Source: Bacteroidales bacterium (GTDB lineage: Bacteria; Bacteroidota; Bacteroidia; Bacteroidales; UBA10428). Taken from it: a stretch of 59,763 nt of DNA. Below the pieces are notes generated by a model. The model was given only the letters and a program-made list of their open reading frames with translations, was not told the origin of the DNA and made no database searches. The stretch's first letter is position 1. Every line of letters begins with the position of its first letter. The DNA lies in NCBI GenBank assembly GCA_016934055.1, contig JAFGTR010000032.1, positions 1-59,763 on the forward strand, given 5' to 3'. Both the position numbers and the translations under genes were made by a program. Shown one piece after another: positions 37,501-45,941 of this stretch.

Positions 37501-37730
37501 AAACCTTATCGGCATATAAAAACCAGGATGGATTATGGTATTATCAGAGTCCGCGTGATCTGGCAGTCAATTTCTTCATTGGATACCTACCCAAAGGAAC
37601 ATATGTGTTTGAGTACCCTTTGCGTGTTTCTCAAAAAGGGGACTTCTCCAATGGCATTACTACAATCCAGTGCATGTATGCTCCCGAGTTTTCAAGTCAT
37701 TCCGAGGGCGTGAGGGTTAAGGTTGAATAG
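31536..37730 (+). CDS. Alpha-2-macroglobulin family protein
   Basis: At 2064 aa this is longer than the ~1,500-1,650 aa of well-studied bacterial macroglobulins. The N-terminus has a hydrophobic signal segment (residues ~5-22) without a lipobox. About 400 helical residues precede the MG domains, and an MG2-like RSIYRPGQTLYFKGLVY block lies near 632. A WWWWYRYSYYP aromatic cluster near 770 is unusual. The A2M core (FFYPVLQTDESGDIVINFTM near 1293) leads to the thioester region PYECTEQ, with C1516 and Q1519 (CTEQ rather than CLEQ). Helical repeats and a receptor-binding-like C-terminus follow. It probably sits in the periplasm as a protease trap guarding the envelope. It has no penicillin-binding protein 1C neighbour, unlike many proteobacterial copies. 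Confidence 0.93.
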   Translation: MMKLITTAFMTLALIVGALGIINHQIQQPVKEHDYTLSWRKVQAFEDQGLPESALTIVNEIYAAARSENNARQIVKAVIYRMKFTQYKEEDAFVKNLAGLEDEIRTADFPAKPLLHSMLAEYYWVYYQNNRYRFSDRTRTVDFDNNDIATWDLEKIVEATIRNFQLSLKDADRIKNVKIDHYDEILEKGNSKGRSCRPTLYDFLAHRAVDFYMGEEPALIRPAFVFTINDAAYIKDAEAFCRLNITTKDTLSYKYYALKILQELIRFHLDDEDKEALVDVDLKRLQFVNQHLTLPNKPDLYLDALKRLEQKALHTPVSTRVTYRIAEIWLEKGGQYNPLQSDDHKWDLKTAWDICDNAINRFPGSDGAKMAYNLQQDIRRKSLSAVIEKINLPGIPFRALVTYKNFTALHWKAVKVTRDEVLAERKRWLKNYDVDREEKFLMHFLPRPAEKAGSVILPDDGDFQQHRVEIALDGLPYGDYMIIFSPGSDFSISGNTIAYAFTTISNLSYIHRNLDDGSTELFVLNRTTGKPVPGAGINVLSRIYNRRSGGYDFSESASLVADANGFCKIPFMQERTSDRYYYLVFEITTGKDRIRTDDVDSYYNDGQIAQHAYRKSPSLTRTVFFLDRSIYRPGQTLYFKGLVYSSDSKNAQIVPGKKYTVTLYDVNHQVVDKRDVTTNEYGTFNGTFTTPSSGLTGQMRLQINDQRSSSAYFSVEEYKRPKFEVRFEPVRGSFRLGEIINITGLAQAYSGANIDGAEVKYRIVRRARFPWWWWYRYSYYPSSPEMEIESGTISTDAEGKFSIDFRAVPDESVDKKSDPTFTYSVYADVTDINGETHSGQTSVSVGYKSLVLGVAIDDLDKRDEDIGKRKFGIITNNLAGEFEPAAGTIKIWRLKNPERAFRERMWTRPDKAVMTQKEFYDLFPHDPFVDENNFYKWEKEKETFSLNFNSSATKEFSIPDMVHWVQGKYLLEIACKDRYEQPVREVVYFDILDSGDKKMAFPAVHHFKPVKTTAEPGEKAVFVAGSSERAYALYEVEQDGRIMDRQKIIVDNEKRLFEIPIKEEYRGNITVHYTFVKDSRLYSESAAVNIPYTNKQLDIQFESFRDRLQPGQQEQWKIKINGSRAEKVMAEMVATLYDASLDIFRPHSWSAGFYSTIYGRLSWSSSNGFEQVSFRNHEKDWNDFKIKEYEGYDYDDLNWFGLVFYHLYKEHMELAESAVMGYAVDKFASVKSAPRVKATAMSDKKDLMMMDAVMADGEEQITSGIEEQPPVTEQPGPDMGDIKIRRNFNETAFFYPVLQTDESGDIVINFTMPEALTRWKMLGFAHTKDLASGSIVKELVTQKNLMVVPNQPRFFRENDRMFFSAKISGLVDHELTGVVQLEFFDALTMKPINALMKNAGDTRSFAIEAKQSTNVEWAIEIPEGIQAIAYRIRAKAGNFSDGEEMILPVVTNRMMVTETLPLPVRGRQSRTFRLDKLADNVSTTLRHHRFTLEFTSNPAWYALQALPYLMEYPYECTEQTFSRFYANSTASHIANANPGIKRVFDTWATIQPDALLSNLEKNQELKSALLEETPWVLNAKDESQRKRNVALLFDLNRMANEQERALKKILDAQLGNGGFSWFPGLPDDRYITQHIVAGLGHLDGMGVKSIRDENLTWRMVQQALRYMDREMQDHYEQLKAQAKKGYIKLEENHLDYIEIHYLYTRSYFKDIETESDCREGFDYFMQQAKKYWLQNDIYMQGMMALALHRTGNGEIPAAIIRSLNERALHSDEMGMTWKTDRGYFWYQAPIETQALMVEVYDEVAGDMKAVEDLKTWLLKQKQTQDWRTTKATSEACYALLRRGSDVLLTDSLAEIIIGKEKVDPFSRPDTRVEAGTGYFKTAWTAPEISPEMGNVTVKNNNDGVAWGAIYWQYFEQLDKITPAETPLKLKKQLFLRQNTDRGPVITPVNEKTVLHVGDMIKVRIELRVDRTMEYVHLKDMRAAAFEPVETLSAYKNQDGLWYYQSPRDLAVNFFIGYLPKGTYVFEYPLRVSQKGDFSNGITTIQCMYAPEFSSHSEGVRVKVE

Positions 37731-38017
37731 GGGCGGATGAAGGTAATCGGTATTCGGTAATCAGTGAACGGTGAAGAGTGAAGAGTGAGTAAAAGACCGA
37801 ATACCGCTCTATCCCCTGCCTGATATTTCCACTCAATTGGTTTATTTTTACGCCAATCCTTAAAAATAGTATATATATTTTTAGCCTGATTTTAGAATCT
37901 GAATTAATCGCGAATTTTGACCATCCTGACATTATTATGTTTATTCTTGATATTTTTATAATCCCTGATACAACGAATATTAATTTTTAACACTTAAACC
38001 TTAATCTAAAAAACAAC

Positions 38018-41000
38018 ATGAAAGAAAGACCTAAACCTTGGAAATTCTTATGTACTGTTGTTTGCATGTTTGTGTTCATGCAGGCCAGTACACAGGAAAC
38101 TGATGTTTCCGGCATTGTCACCGATGTAACAGGTGAAGCCATTGTCGGGGCCAATGTGGTTATTGAAGGAACATTGTTGGGTACTGTAACCGACGTTGAC
38201 GGGAGGTATTCCATCAGTGTGCCGGATCAGGAGGCCACCCTTATCATTTCCTTTATCGGTTATGAGACTCAAAAAGTAAAGATAGGGGGGCAGACTGTCA
38301 TTAACGTCGTATTGATTGAAGCAACAACGGAACTGGATGATGTGGTTGTGATCGGCTATGGTGTGCAAAAGAAAAGTGATCTGACCGGGGCCATTTCCTC
38401 TGTTTCGAGCGAAAAGCTTGTTGAAATGCCGGCCAACAGTCTTGACCAGGTTTTGCAGGGTCGGGCTGCCGGTGTAAGTATTACTCCGAATTCCGGTATG
38501 CCGGGAGGAGACATGTCCATCCAGATCCGTGGTATATCGTCCATCAATGGCACCGAACCGCTGGTAATCGTTGACGGCATGCGGGCAAGCCTTAATGATC
38601 TCAATCCGGGTGATATTGAATCAGTTGAGATCCTTAAAGATGCCTCTTCGGCAGCCATATATGGCGCTACCGGCGGTAACGGAGTAATTCTGGTCACCAC
38701 CAAGAAGGGTAAGACAGGCAAACTGACCACCAATTTCAACTCTTATGTTGGTATCCAGAAGGCCTGGAAAAACATGGATATAATGAATGCACAGGAATAT
38801 GCTGAAGCCATGAATATCATCAATGCCCTGAGAGATAGACCTGCTTTCACAACCCAGCCTGATACCCTGGAGAATTATGACTGGCAGGACATTATGTTCC
38901 GCGATGCCGTCATGCAGAATTATGACCTCTCGGTGAGCGGCGGGAATGAGGTTTCCACGTACTTCGTCAGCACCAACTATCAAGAACAGCAGGGCATTTT
39001 AAGGAACAGCGATTATGAAAGAATTAATTTCCGTATCAATTCTGACCATAAATTGAGTAAGCTCTTCAAAATCGGTGAAAACGTGCAATTTACCAAAGCA
39101 AAGCATATGGGGAAAGATGAATGGGTTTATAACAATGAATACAATACTCCCATACTGGAAATCCTCAGAATGGTGCCTTATGTTCCTCCCTATGATGAAA
39201 ACGGCGACTGGTCAGTTAATCCCACCGGAGGCAGTAATCCCAAGGTAGAGGAGGATGTAACCGACAGGACAAGGAACAGTTATTCCGTGGGAGGCAACGC
39301 TTATGTGGATTTCACTCCTTTCAAAGGATTTGTGTATACCTCGAGGATCAATGCCTATACCAATTTCACCGTATTCGATGAATTCGAGAAGGTTTACCAT
39401 TATAGTCCCCAGATCTATAACGAGCACAGCACGGTAACCAAGTCTATTGGTCAGCAATGGGGGTGGGAATGGCAGAATTATTTTAACTATAACCGGAACT
39501 TGTTCAATAATCATAACATAGGTATTATGGGTGGCATTGAAGCGCGGAGGACGAAATTTGCCGACATCTCCGGCTCAAGGCAGGACCTTATCAATGAATC
39601 CGAAGAAATGCGTTATCTCGATGCCGGTACGAACGATGAACTTACGACTATACAGTATGTCTATGGCACCGGATGGGAAGATAAGGAATGGGCCCTCTTT
39701 GGACGACTGAATTATGATTTCAGGGGTATTCTCCTAATGACTGCTAATTTCAGGAGGGACGTTTCTTCGAGATTTGGTCCGCAATACCGTGTGGGTAATT
39801 TTCCTTCGGTGTCAGTGGGCTGGAAATTCTCGGAGCATTTTAAGAACCATGACATTATCAACTTCGGTAAGCTGCGTGTCGGTTATGGCTCAACCGGTGC
39901 CAATGCGCCTGAGAGATACCGCTATTATACCACCATCAATCAAACGGTTAGAGCCTTCGGTTACATCTTTGACCATTCCAGTAATGTTTCAACCGGTGCA
40001 GCTCTTGCCCAAATGCCCAACCGTGAAATGCACTGGGAATCGATGAAAATGACAAACATAGGACTTGACCTGGGTTTACTGAACAACAGGATGAATATTA
40101 CCATTGACCTTTTCAGGAAGTCCAATGACGGGATGCTTATCTATCAGTCTCTGCCAGCCATAGCAGGTATGTATCAGAATCCTAACTATATTGTACAACT
40201 TGGAGGAGATGCCAGGCCTATCAGCAACATCGGCGAGATCCGCAATGACGGGCTTGAGTTTACCATTGGCTTCAGGAATACTACCAGTGTGCTTCGCTAT
40301 TCCTTCGATTTTAACGGCACCTTTGTGCGCAACAAGGTGATAAACCTGGAAGGCGATTCTCTGTACCGCGGGACGGTTGGCGTAAACCTTGCCAATATCT
40401 GCCTTACTTCAGAAGATATGCCCATTTCACAATTCAACGGTTTTAAAACCAACGGCATTTTTACCTGGGATGATGCTGCTTATAATGACAGAGGAATTGT
40501 ATATATATGGAACCAGCCTTATATTGTCGAAGAAGACGGAGATACGCTCTGGGCTCAATCGAGAGCCAAACCGGGTGACCTTCGGTATGTCGACGTGAAC
40601 GGCGATAATAAAGTTGATAATAATGACAAGGATAACATTGGGAGCCCTATTCCTAAATTTATATTCGGGTTTTCAGCCAATCTCACCTATAAAAACTTTG
40701 ACCTTAACCTCTTCTTTGAAGGTAAATTCGGACATAAAATCTTTAACGGATCGAAAGCCAACCTGATGAACCAGGAAACCGGCCCGAATAGTCTTAATAT
40801 AGTGCTGGACCAATATCGTGATCCGATCTATGACAGCGAAAATAACCTGTTATATGAAGGCAATACCGATACTGATCTTCCCAGGCTTGACCCGAGAGGA
40901 GAAAATCAGAACCTTGTAAGAGTTTCTGATTTCTTTATCGAAAGCGGCAATTATGTGAGGCTGAAAAATATACAGCTGGGCTATACTATTCCTTTTAACC

Positions 41001-41188
41001 TAAGTCAGAAAGCAGGTATAGAAAGGCTGAGAATATACATTGGTGCCAAAAACCTGCTGACGCTGACAAAATATTCCGGTTTTGATCCTGAGCTTGCAAC
41101 AGGGAGCATGCTTGAACAGGGAATTGACAAAAGCGCCGTGTATCCGCAAAGCCGTATATTGCTTGCCGGTATAAACCTGAGCTTCTAG
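38018..41188 (+). CDS. SusC/RagA family TonB-linked outer membrane protein
   Basis: The product is 1056 aa: signal peptide (to ~26), carboxypeptidase-regulatory-like domain (~30-110, SGIVTDVTGEAIVGANV), the SusC-type TonB box/plug start (DDVVVIGYGVQKKSDLTGAI, near 107-126), plug (~120-240, with PLVIVDGM and SIEILKDAS-type SVEILKDASSAAIYG) and a 22-strand barrel to the end. SusC barrels import oligosaccharides or peptides with a SusD lid, powered by TonB. The SusD gene follows after 33 bases. No STN domain is present, so it does not itself look like a sigma/anti-sigma signalling receptor. No carbohydrate enzyme lies in the same operon. Confidence 0.96.
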   Translation: MKERPKPWKFLCTVVCMFVFMQASTQETDVSGIVTDVTGEAIVGANVVIEGTLLGTVTDVDGRYSISVPDQEATLIISFIGYETQKVKIGGQTVINVVLIEATTELDDVVVIGYGVQKKSDLTGAISSVSSEKLVEMPANSLDQVLQGRAAGVSITPNSGMPGGDMSIQIRGISSINGTEPLVIVDGMRASLNDLNPGDIESVEILKDASSAAIYGATGGNGVILVTTKKGKTGKLTTNFNSYVGIQKAWKNMDIMNAQEYAEAMNIINALRDRPAFTTQPDTLENYDWQDIMFRDAVMQNYDLSVSGGNEVSTYFVSTNYQEQQGILRNSDYERINFRINSDHKLSKLFKIGENVQFTKAKHMGKDEWVYNNEYNTPILEILRMVPYVPPYDENGDWSVNPTGGSNPKVEEDVTDRTRNSYSVGGNAYVDFTPFKGFVYTSRINAYTNFTVFDEFEKVYHYSPQIYNEHSTVTKSIGQQWGWEWQNYFNYNRNLFNNHNIGIMGGIEARRTKFADISGSRQDLINESEEMRYLDAGTNDELTTIQYVYGTGWEDKEWALFGRLNYDFRGILLMTANFRRDVSSRFGPQYRVGNFPSVSVGWKFSEHFKNHDIINFGKLRVGYGSTGANAPERYRYYTTINQTVRAFGYIFDHSSNVSTGAALAQMPNREMHWESMKMTNIGLDLGLLNNRMNITIDLFRKSNDGMLIYQSLPAIAGMYQNPNYIVQLGGDARPISNIGEIRNDGLEFTIGFRNTTSVLRYSFDFNGTFVRNKVINLEGDSLYRGTVGVNLANICLTSEDMPISQFNGFKTNGIFTWDDAAYNDRGIVYIWNQPYIVEEDGDTLWAQSRAKPGDLRYVDVNGDNKVDNNDKDNIGSPIPKFIFGFSANLTYKNFDLNLFFEGKFGHKIFNGSKANLMNQETGPNSLNIVLDQYRDPIYDSENNLLYEGNTDTDLPRLDPRGENQNLVRVSDFFIESGNYVRLKNIQLGYTIPFNLSQKAGIERLRIYIGAKNLLTLTKYSGFDPELATGSMLEQGIDKSAVYPQSRILLAGINLSF

Positions 41189-41221
41189 CCATGATTTATG
41201 TTCACAGAAAAAAATAGAATT

Positions 41222-42916
41222 ATGAAAACCAAAATATTAATAATCATAGGAATGTTTTGCTGCGGTGTAATGCTTTACAACTGCAGTGATGAATTTGTCG
41301 ACACCAAACCAATTGTAAATGCAACGGAAGAGTCATTTTACAGTTCCATGATCGGGGCTGATATGGCTACTACAGTATGCTATTCAAACTTTTGCATGGA
41401 GAAGCTGTGGGACCTTTGCATTATGATGACCCTGGGCAGTCTCTCGTCAGATGAAGCCGAAGCCGGCGCCGGCGGTAAAACCAATGTGGTCGAATTTCAG
41501 CACGTGGACCAGCTGATACATACTCCTCAGGAAGCCAATGTTTTTGAATGGACCTGGGGATATCTTTACCGTACGATCGGGTATTGCAATGTTGCCATTG
41601 AAAAGCTGCCTGATATATCAAAGGAAACTGATCCCAATTTTGACGCTGATCTTATCAGTAAAAGGCTGGGAGAAGTAAGATTTCTGCGAGCCTTGAATTA
41701 TTTCGTGCTGGCACAGATTTACGGAGGGGTCCCGCTGGTGGATCACGTGCTGACCCCCAGTGAATATAAGATGGGACGTAATGAAATCGTCGAAATATAC
41801 GACCTGATAAAAACTGACCTCCGGATTGCCATCAATTCACTGCCGGAAAGAAGTGTATGGGGTCCTGAGAACATAGGCCGTGCATCAAAGGGCGCTGCCA
41901 AAGCCCTTATGGCAAAGGTATTTCTTTATGAGTCGTCATATGCCAAGAATTATCCGGGCGATGAACGGTTCACCGGTTTGACCCAGCAATGGGATTCTGC
42001 GTTATACTGGGCCGAACAGGTTATCAATTCGGGAGAATACAAGCTTGTGGGCATCGACGGCGAAAGGTTTGACACATGGAGAAGCCCGGAGACAGGGGGG
42101 TATCAATGGATATTCATGGTTGACGGTAACAATTCCCTTGAGGGTGTTTTTGAGATACAGAACGTACAGGATGGCCGGGGATGGTTTGATACCCGCGGGA
42201 CGGCTCTTTGTCGCTGGTGTGCACCCTCCAAGGTCAGGGAAATTAACAATCCTACCGAAGATGGCATGGACTTTGGCTGGGGATGGTGGTGCCCATCAGA
42301 TTTCCTCGATAGTTCCTATGAACCAGGAGACCCGAGAAAGGCAGCTACCATTCTTACGGAAGACGACACTATCCTGTGCAATTTTGATAGTGACGGTGGC
42401 GTAGCCTGGCGTCACCCGAATTATAAAGTATTGAACGATAAAGAAGGCATAAACAGAGGAACCCGGAAGTATGAACCCTCGTATGAGGAGTACTGGCAAA
42501 ATTCCCAAACCTGGCAGGACGGGCCCATTGATGTTAAATTGATAAGGTATGCCGATGTTGTCCTCTGGGCAGCAGAAGCAGCGTTTGAATTGAATAATAA
42601 CGGCAAGGCTTTGCAGTATATTAACTGGGTGAGGACCAGGGCGCGTATGAGTGGTAACTCTGGTATACCCGCTGATCTTACCGGAGCCGTCACCCATGAC
42701 CAGATCGTCCAGGAAAGGCTTATTGAACTGGCCTGTGAAGGACACCGGTTCTTCGACCTGATAAGGTGGAATTTGGGGCCTGTTTACCTGAACCACATCA
42801 TGATGGATGGGAAGACCCATGTTGTTTATGAACCGGGCAAACATGAATTTTTCCCCATCCCCGATAAGGAAATTGCCCTCAGTGGCAATAAACTAAAACA
42901 ATATTCGGGTTGGTGA
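41222..42916 (+). CDS. RagB/SusD family nutrient-binding outer membrane lipoprotein
   Basis: The mature start is a lipoprotein: from the ATG at 41222 the signal MKTKILIIIGMFCCGV leads to a lipobox ending in cysteine (LYNC, residue ~21). An upstream in-frame ATG at 41198 would add MFTEKNRI and is less likely. The SusD N-terminal helix pattern (ATEESFYSSMIGADMATT), the LGEVRFLRALNYFVLAQIYGGVPLV block near 155-180 and the C-terminal ERLIELACEGHRFFDLIRW near 500-520 are diagnostic. It forms the lid and binding subunit over the SusC barrel. It is the last gene before a strong terminator at ~42957. Confidence 0.95.
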   Translation: MKTKILIIIGMFCCGVMLYNCSDEFVDTKPIVNATEESFYSSMIGADMATTVCYSNFCMEKLWDLCIMMTLGSLSSDEAEAGAGGKTNVVEFQHVDQLIHTPQEANVFEWTWGYLYRTIGYCNVAIEKLPDISKETDPNFDADLISKRLGEVRFLRALNYFVLAQIYGGVPLVDHVLTPSEYKMGRNEIVEIYDLIKTDLRIAINSLPERSVWGPENIGRASKGAAKALMAKVFLYESSYAKNYPGDERFTGLTQQWDSALYWAEQVINSGEYKLVGIDGERFDTWRSPETGGYQWIFMVDGNNSLEGVFEIQNVQDGRGWFDTRGTALCRWCAPSKVREINNPTEDGMDFGWGWWCPSDFLDSSYEPGDPRKAATILTEDDTILCNFDSDGGVAWRHPNYKVLNDKEGINRGTRKYEPSYEEYWQNSQTWQDGPIDVKLIRYADVVLWAAEAAFELNNNGKALQYINWVRTRARMSGNSGIPADLTGAVTHDQIVQERLIELACEGHRFFDLIRWNLGPVYLNHIMMDGKTHVVYEPGKHEFFPIPDKEIALSGNKLKQYSGW

Positions 42917-42956
42917 TACAGAACTAACAGCCATATAAACTGTTAAAACAGCAAAT

Positions 42957-42996
42957 AAAAGAGGCTGTCTCAAATTTTGAGACAGCCTCTTTTTGC
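42957..42996 (+). terminator. Rho-independent terminator after susD
   Basis: A perfect hairpin GAGGCTGTCTCAAA/TTTGAGACAGCCTC, about 14 base pairs with a tiny loop, is followed by TTTTT. It lies 45 bases after the SusD stop and closes the SusC/D unit. Confidence 0.85.
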
Positions 42997-43186
42997 TTGA
43001 TTTATCGTCAATTTTTTAATGGTTATCATTCTGTTTTTATATTATGTCGATTTCTCCCTAAAAAACAACATGATTCACCCTGAGTTTTGGCGATTATTGT
43101 TATTTTTAAGCACGGAATTCTAAGGGTGTGGTTTACTTCCCTGAAATTCAATGTAATTAAGTTTTGTTTATTTTGTTATCTGATCA

Positions 43187-45940
43187 ATGGATAAACTGCT
43201 GAAAGTCTATTTATTTGTTTTTTTTGTCAGCCTTTCCGGTTTGCATGCAAGCGCACAATTATTCAACAACAGCATTGTTCGTAATTACGATAATGTTCAG
43301 AAGATCCAGTTGCTGGAAGAAAAGTTTTCGGTGAGGATATTTTATGACAGCGCTTCAATAGATAAGAATGTATTCAATGATCTGCCATACAGTTCGTCAT
43401 CAGTTGAAGAAGCCCTGAGGGGTTTGCTCGACAATACTGAATTAACCTTCCGTAAAATGCAGGAGGCTGCTTATGTGCTTTTGCCGGCTGAGATTGTCAG
43501 AAGCCTCGCAGAAAAGCCCGACGAATTGCTGGGTATACATGATAACACTTTGGTGGTGGGTTCTCTTGAAAACTATAAAAGAAATAAAGCAGCCGTTATT
43601 AACGGCTTGATAATGGACGGAAAAAGCGGTACGCCGCTTCCCGGTGCCATTGTTGCAGTTAAAAGCCTTGAAATAGGCGTTGCCAGCGATATGCAGGGCT
43701 TGTTCTCTATGTCACTAAAACCAGGCAATTACAAAATATCTGTTTCATGCATCGGCTTCGAAGATTTTAATGCCCTTGTAAAAGTGCTGAGTACAGGCGA
43801 CCTCACAATTGAGTTGTTTGAGAAGTCGATAAAGCTGGAAGAGGTTGCCGTATATGCCCGGCGTGCTGACCAGAACATTACCGGTGACCAGATGAGCCTG
43901 GTGGAGATCGACAGGAAGAGCATCAAAGAGCTACCTCTAATCACGGGTGAAAAAGACCTTATCCGCAGTTTCTCTCTGCTGCCCGGTATAAAATCAACAG
44001 GTGAATTCGGAACCGGCATCAGCGTAAGGGGAGGCGGAAATGATCAAAATCTTTTCTTAATTGAAGAAACCCCGCTGTATAATACATCACATGTATTTGG
44101 ACTGATATCAGCCATAAGCCCCGATATTGCCAACAATGTATCATTGTATAAGGGTTTTATTCCCGCTGAATTCGGAGAGCGTGCATCTTCTGTTATTGAT
44201 ATTCAGCTTAAACGTGGCAATGAGAAGAAGTATGCTGCCAATGGCGGGATTGGTTTATTCAGCAGCCGGCTGGCCATTGAAGGGCCTGTTGTAAAAGATA
44301 AAGTATCATTTCTGGTGGCGGGACGCTCGAGCTATTCTGACTGGCTTTTGAACAGAATCCCTGACGTCCAGCTTGCAAACAGCAAGGCTAACTTCTACGA
44401 CATTTATGCTGGCATCAACGGCATGATAGCAAAAAGACACCGGCTGTTTCTGATGGTTTATAACAGTTATGATTTTTTTAATTATGACCATCAATTGCAT
44501 TATGCCAATAAAAATACCGCCGGTGAACTGAAGTGGAATTTTTCAAGAAGTCAGGTGTTGGACTATGTTGTATCAATATCATACAGTGATAACAGTATCG
44601 TTAAAAAAGACCTTGAATATGCGTCAAAGAGTTACCGTTTGCAGAACGGCATACAGTCTGTTTCATTAAGAGGCGACGCCATCTATAATCTTAACCGGCA
44701 TCATGCCATAAAGGCCGGCATACAGGCCATAAGATATTCCGTCAATCAGGGAAAGCAGGATCCCCGGGATACGGTTTCAAGAGCCCTTGATGTTAAACTT
44801 GAGGCCAACCTGGGTTTGGAAACCGCTTTGTACATTACCGATAATATTACCATAAACAATTATATCAGTCTGAACCTGGGATTGCGTTATTCGATGTTTT
44901 TCAATCTGGGGCCTTATACGGTTAATAATTACCAGCCGGGATTGCCAATTTCTGAAGCCACCCTGTCAGGGTCAACATATTATAAGAAGAATGAACTGAT
45001 AAGGATGTATCACGGGCCTGAACCCCGGTTTTCGCTGCGTTATCAGCTGAACGGCAGTACTTCGGCCAAGCTGAGTTATAGCCGCAATATGCAATATCTT
45101 TCACTTGTATCCGCCAGTGCCGTGCAAAGTCCTGATGATGTCTGGCAACTCGCCAATACCTATTTCAGACCTGTTATAAGCAATGCTTTTGCAATGGGAT
45201 TTTACAAAAACCTCAGGCACAACACACTCGAAACTTCGTTTGAGATATACTACCGGGTAATCGATAATCTTTCGGAATTTAGAGATGGTGCAAGGCTTAC
45301 CATTGATGCTTATTCGGATGCTTTTCAGACAAGCATGGTGAACATCCCTTTTGAAAGTGAGCTTATTAATGCCATCGGACGCAATTACGGGGCTGAAATT
45401 ATGTTAAAAAAGAGCCAGGGAGACCTGGAAGGCTGGATTTCTTATACATATTCACGTTCACTTAAAAAAACCAATGGCCTGTATGCCCAGGAGATCATCA
45501 GGGACAATACCTGGTATCCTTCCAGTTACGATAAGCCGCATGACCTTAATACCATGCTTACTTATCATTATAACCGCAGGCTCAGAGTTTCTGCCAATTT
45601 CACATACAGCACAGGAAGGGCCGTAACACTACCTGAAGCCATTTATTATACCGAGAATGCCTGGCATGTTACATATCGTCCCAGAAACAGTGAACGGCTG
45701 CCTGATTATCACAGGCTTGACCTGTCAGTCAGCTTTGACGAAAGCCTCAGGCTTAAAAAGAAATGGAAGGGAAGCTGGACTTTCTCGGTATTGAATGTTT
45801 ATGGCCGGAAGAATGCCTATTCTGTATTCTTTAAACCTGAAAATTCTTCAAAAGAGAATAACTACAGGAGTTTCGGCCTTTATAAACTGTATATTATCGG
45901 GCGTCCCCTGCCAACATTAACATATAACTTCATTTTCTGA
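43187..45940 (+). CDS. STN-domain TonB-dependent receptor
   Basis: The product is 917 aa: signal peptide (to ~24), STN-like domain (~35-105, EKFSVRIFYD...VEEALRGLLDNTEL), carboxypeptidase-regulatory-like domain (~138-225, NGLIMDGKSGTPLPGAIV), plug (~240-350, with RSFSLLPGIKSTGEFGTGIS and SVRGGG) and barrel to the C-terminus. STN domains often relay signals to an inner-membrane anti-sigma factor, but no FecI/FecR pair is adjacent. It is smaller than SusC and is followed after one base by a DUF4249 gene, a pairing common for non-SusCD transporters in this phylum. The substrate is unknown. It opens a four-gene operon to 50430. Confidence 0.92.
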   Translation: MDKLLKVYLFVFFVSLSGLHASAQLFNNSIVRNYDNVQKIQLLEEKFSVRIFYDSASIDKNVFNDLPYSSSSVEEALRGLLDNTELTFRKMQEAAYVLLPAEIVRSLAEKPDELLGIHDNTLVVGSLENYKRNKAAVINGLIMDGKSGTPLPGAIVAVKSLEIGVASDMQGLFSMSLKPGNYKISVSCIGFEDFNALVKVLSTGDLTIELFEKSIKLEEVAVYARRADQNITGDQMSLVEIDRKSIKELPLITGEKDLIRSFSLLPGIKSTGEFGTGISVRGGGNDQNLFLIEETPLYNTSHVFGLISAISPDIANNVSLYKGFIPAEFGERASSVIDIQLKRGNEKKYAANGGIGLFSSRLAIEGPVVKDKVSFLVAGRSSYSDWLLNRIPDVQLANSKANFYDIYAGINGMIAKRHRLFLMVYNSYDFFNYDHQLHYANKNTAGELKWNFSRSQVLDYVVSISYSDNSIVKKDLEYASKSYRLQNGIQSVSLRGDAIYNLNRHHAIKAGIQAIRYSVNQGKQDPRDTVSRALDVKLEANLGLETALYITDNITINNYISLNLGLRYSMFFNLGPYTVNNYQPGLPISEATLSGSTYYKKNELIRMYHGPEPRFSLRYQLNGSTSAKLSYSRNMQYLSLVSASAVQSPDDVWQLANTYFRPVISNAFAMGFYKNLRHNTLETSFEIYYRVIDNLSEFRDGARLTIDAYSDAFQTSMVNIPFESELINAIGRNYGAEIMLKKSQGDLEGWISYTYSRSLKKTNGLYAQEIIRDNTWYPSSYDKPHDLNTMLTYHYNRRLRVSANFTYSTGRAVTLPEAIYYTENAWHVTYRPRNSERLPDYHRLDLSVSFDESLRLKKKWKGSWTFSVLNVYGRKNAYSVFFKPENSSKENNYRSFGLYKLYIIGRPLPTLTYNFIF

Positions 45941-45941
45941 T

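Noticed and set aside
43100..43186. Possible -7 box TAAGTTTTG before the STN receptor
   Set aside because: It has one extra base relative to TAnnTTTG, so it was not listed as a promoter.
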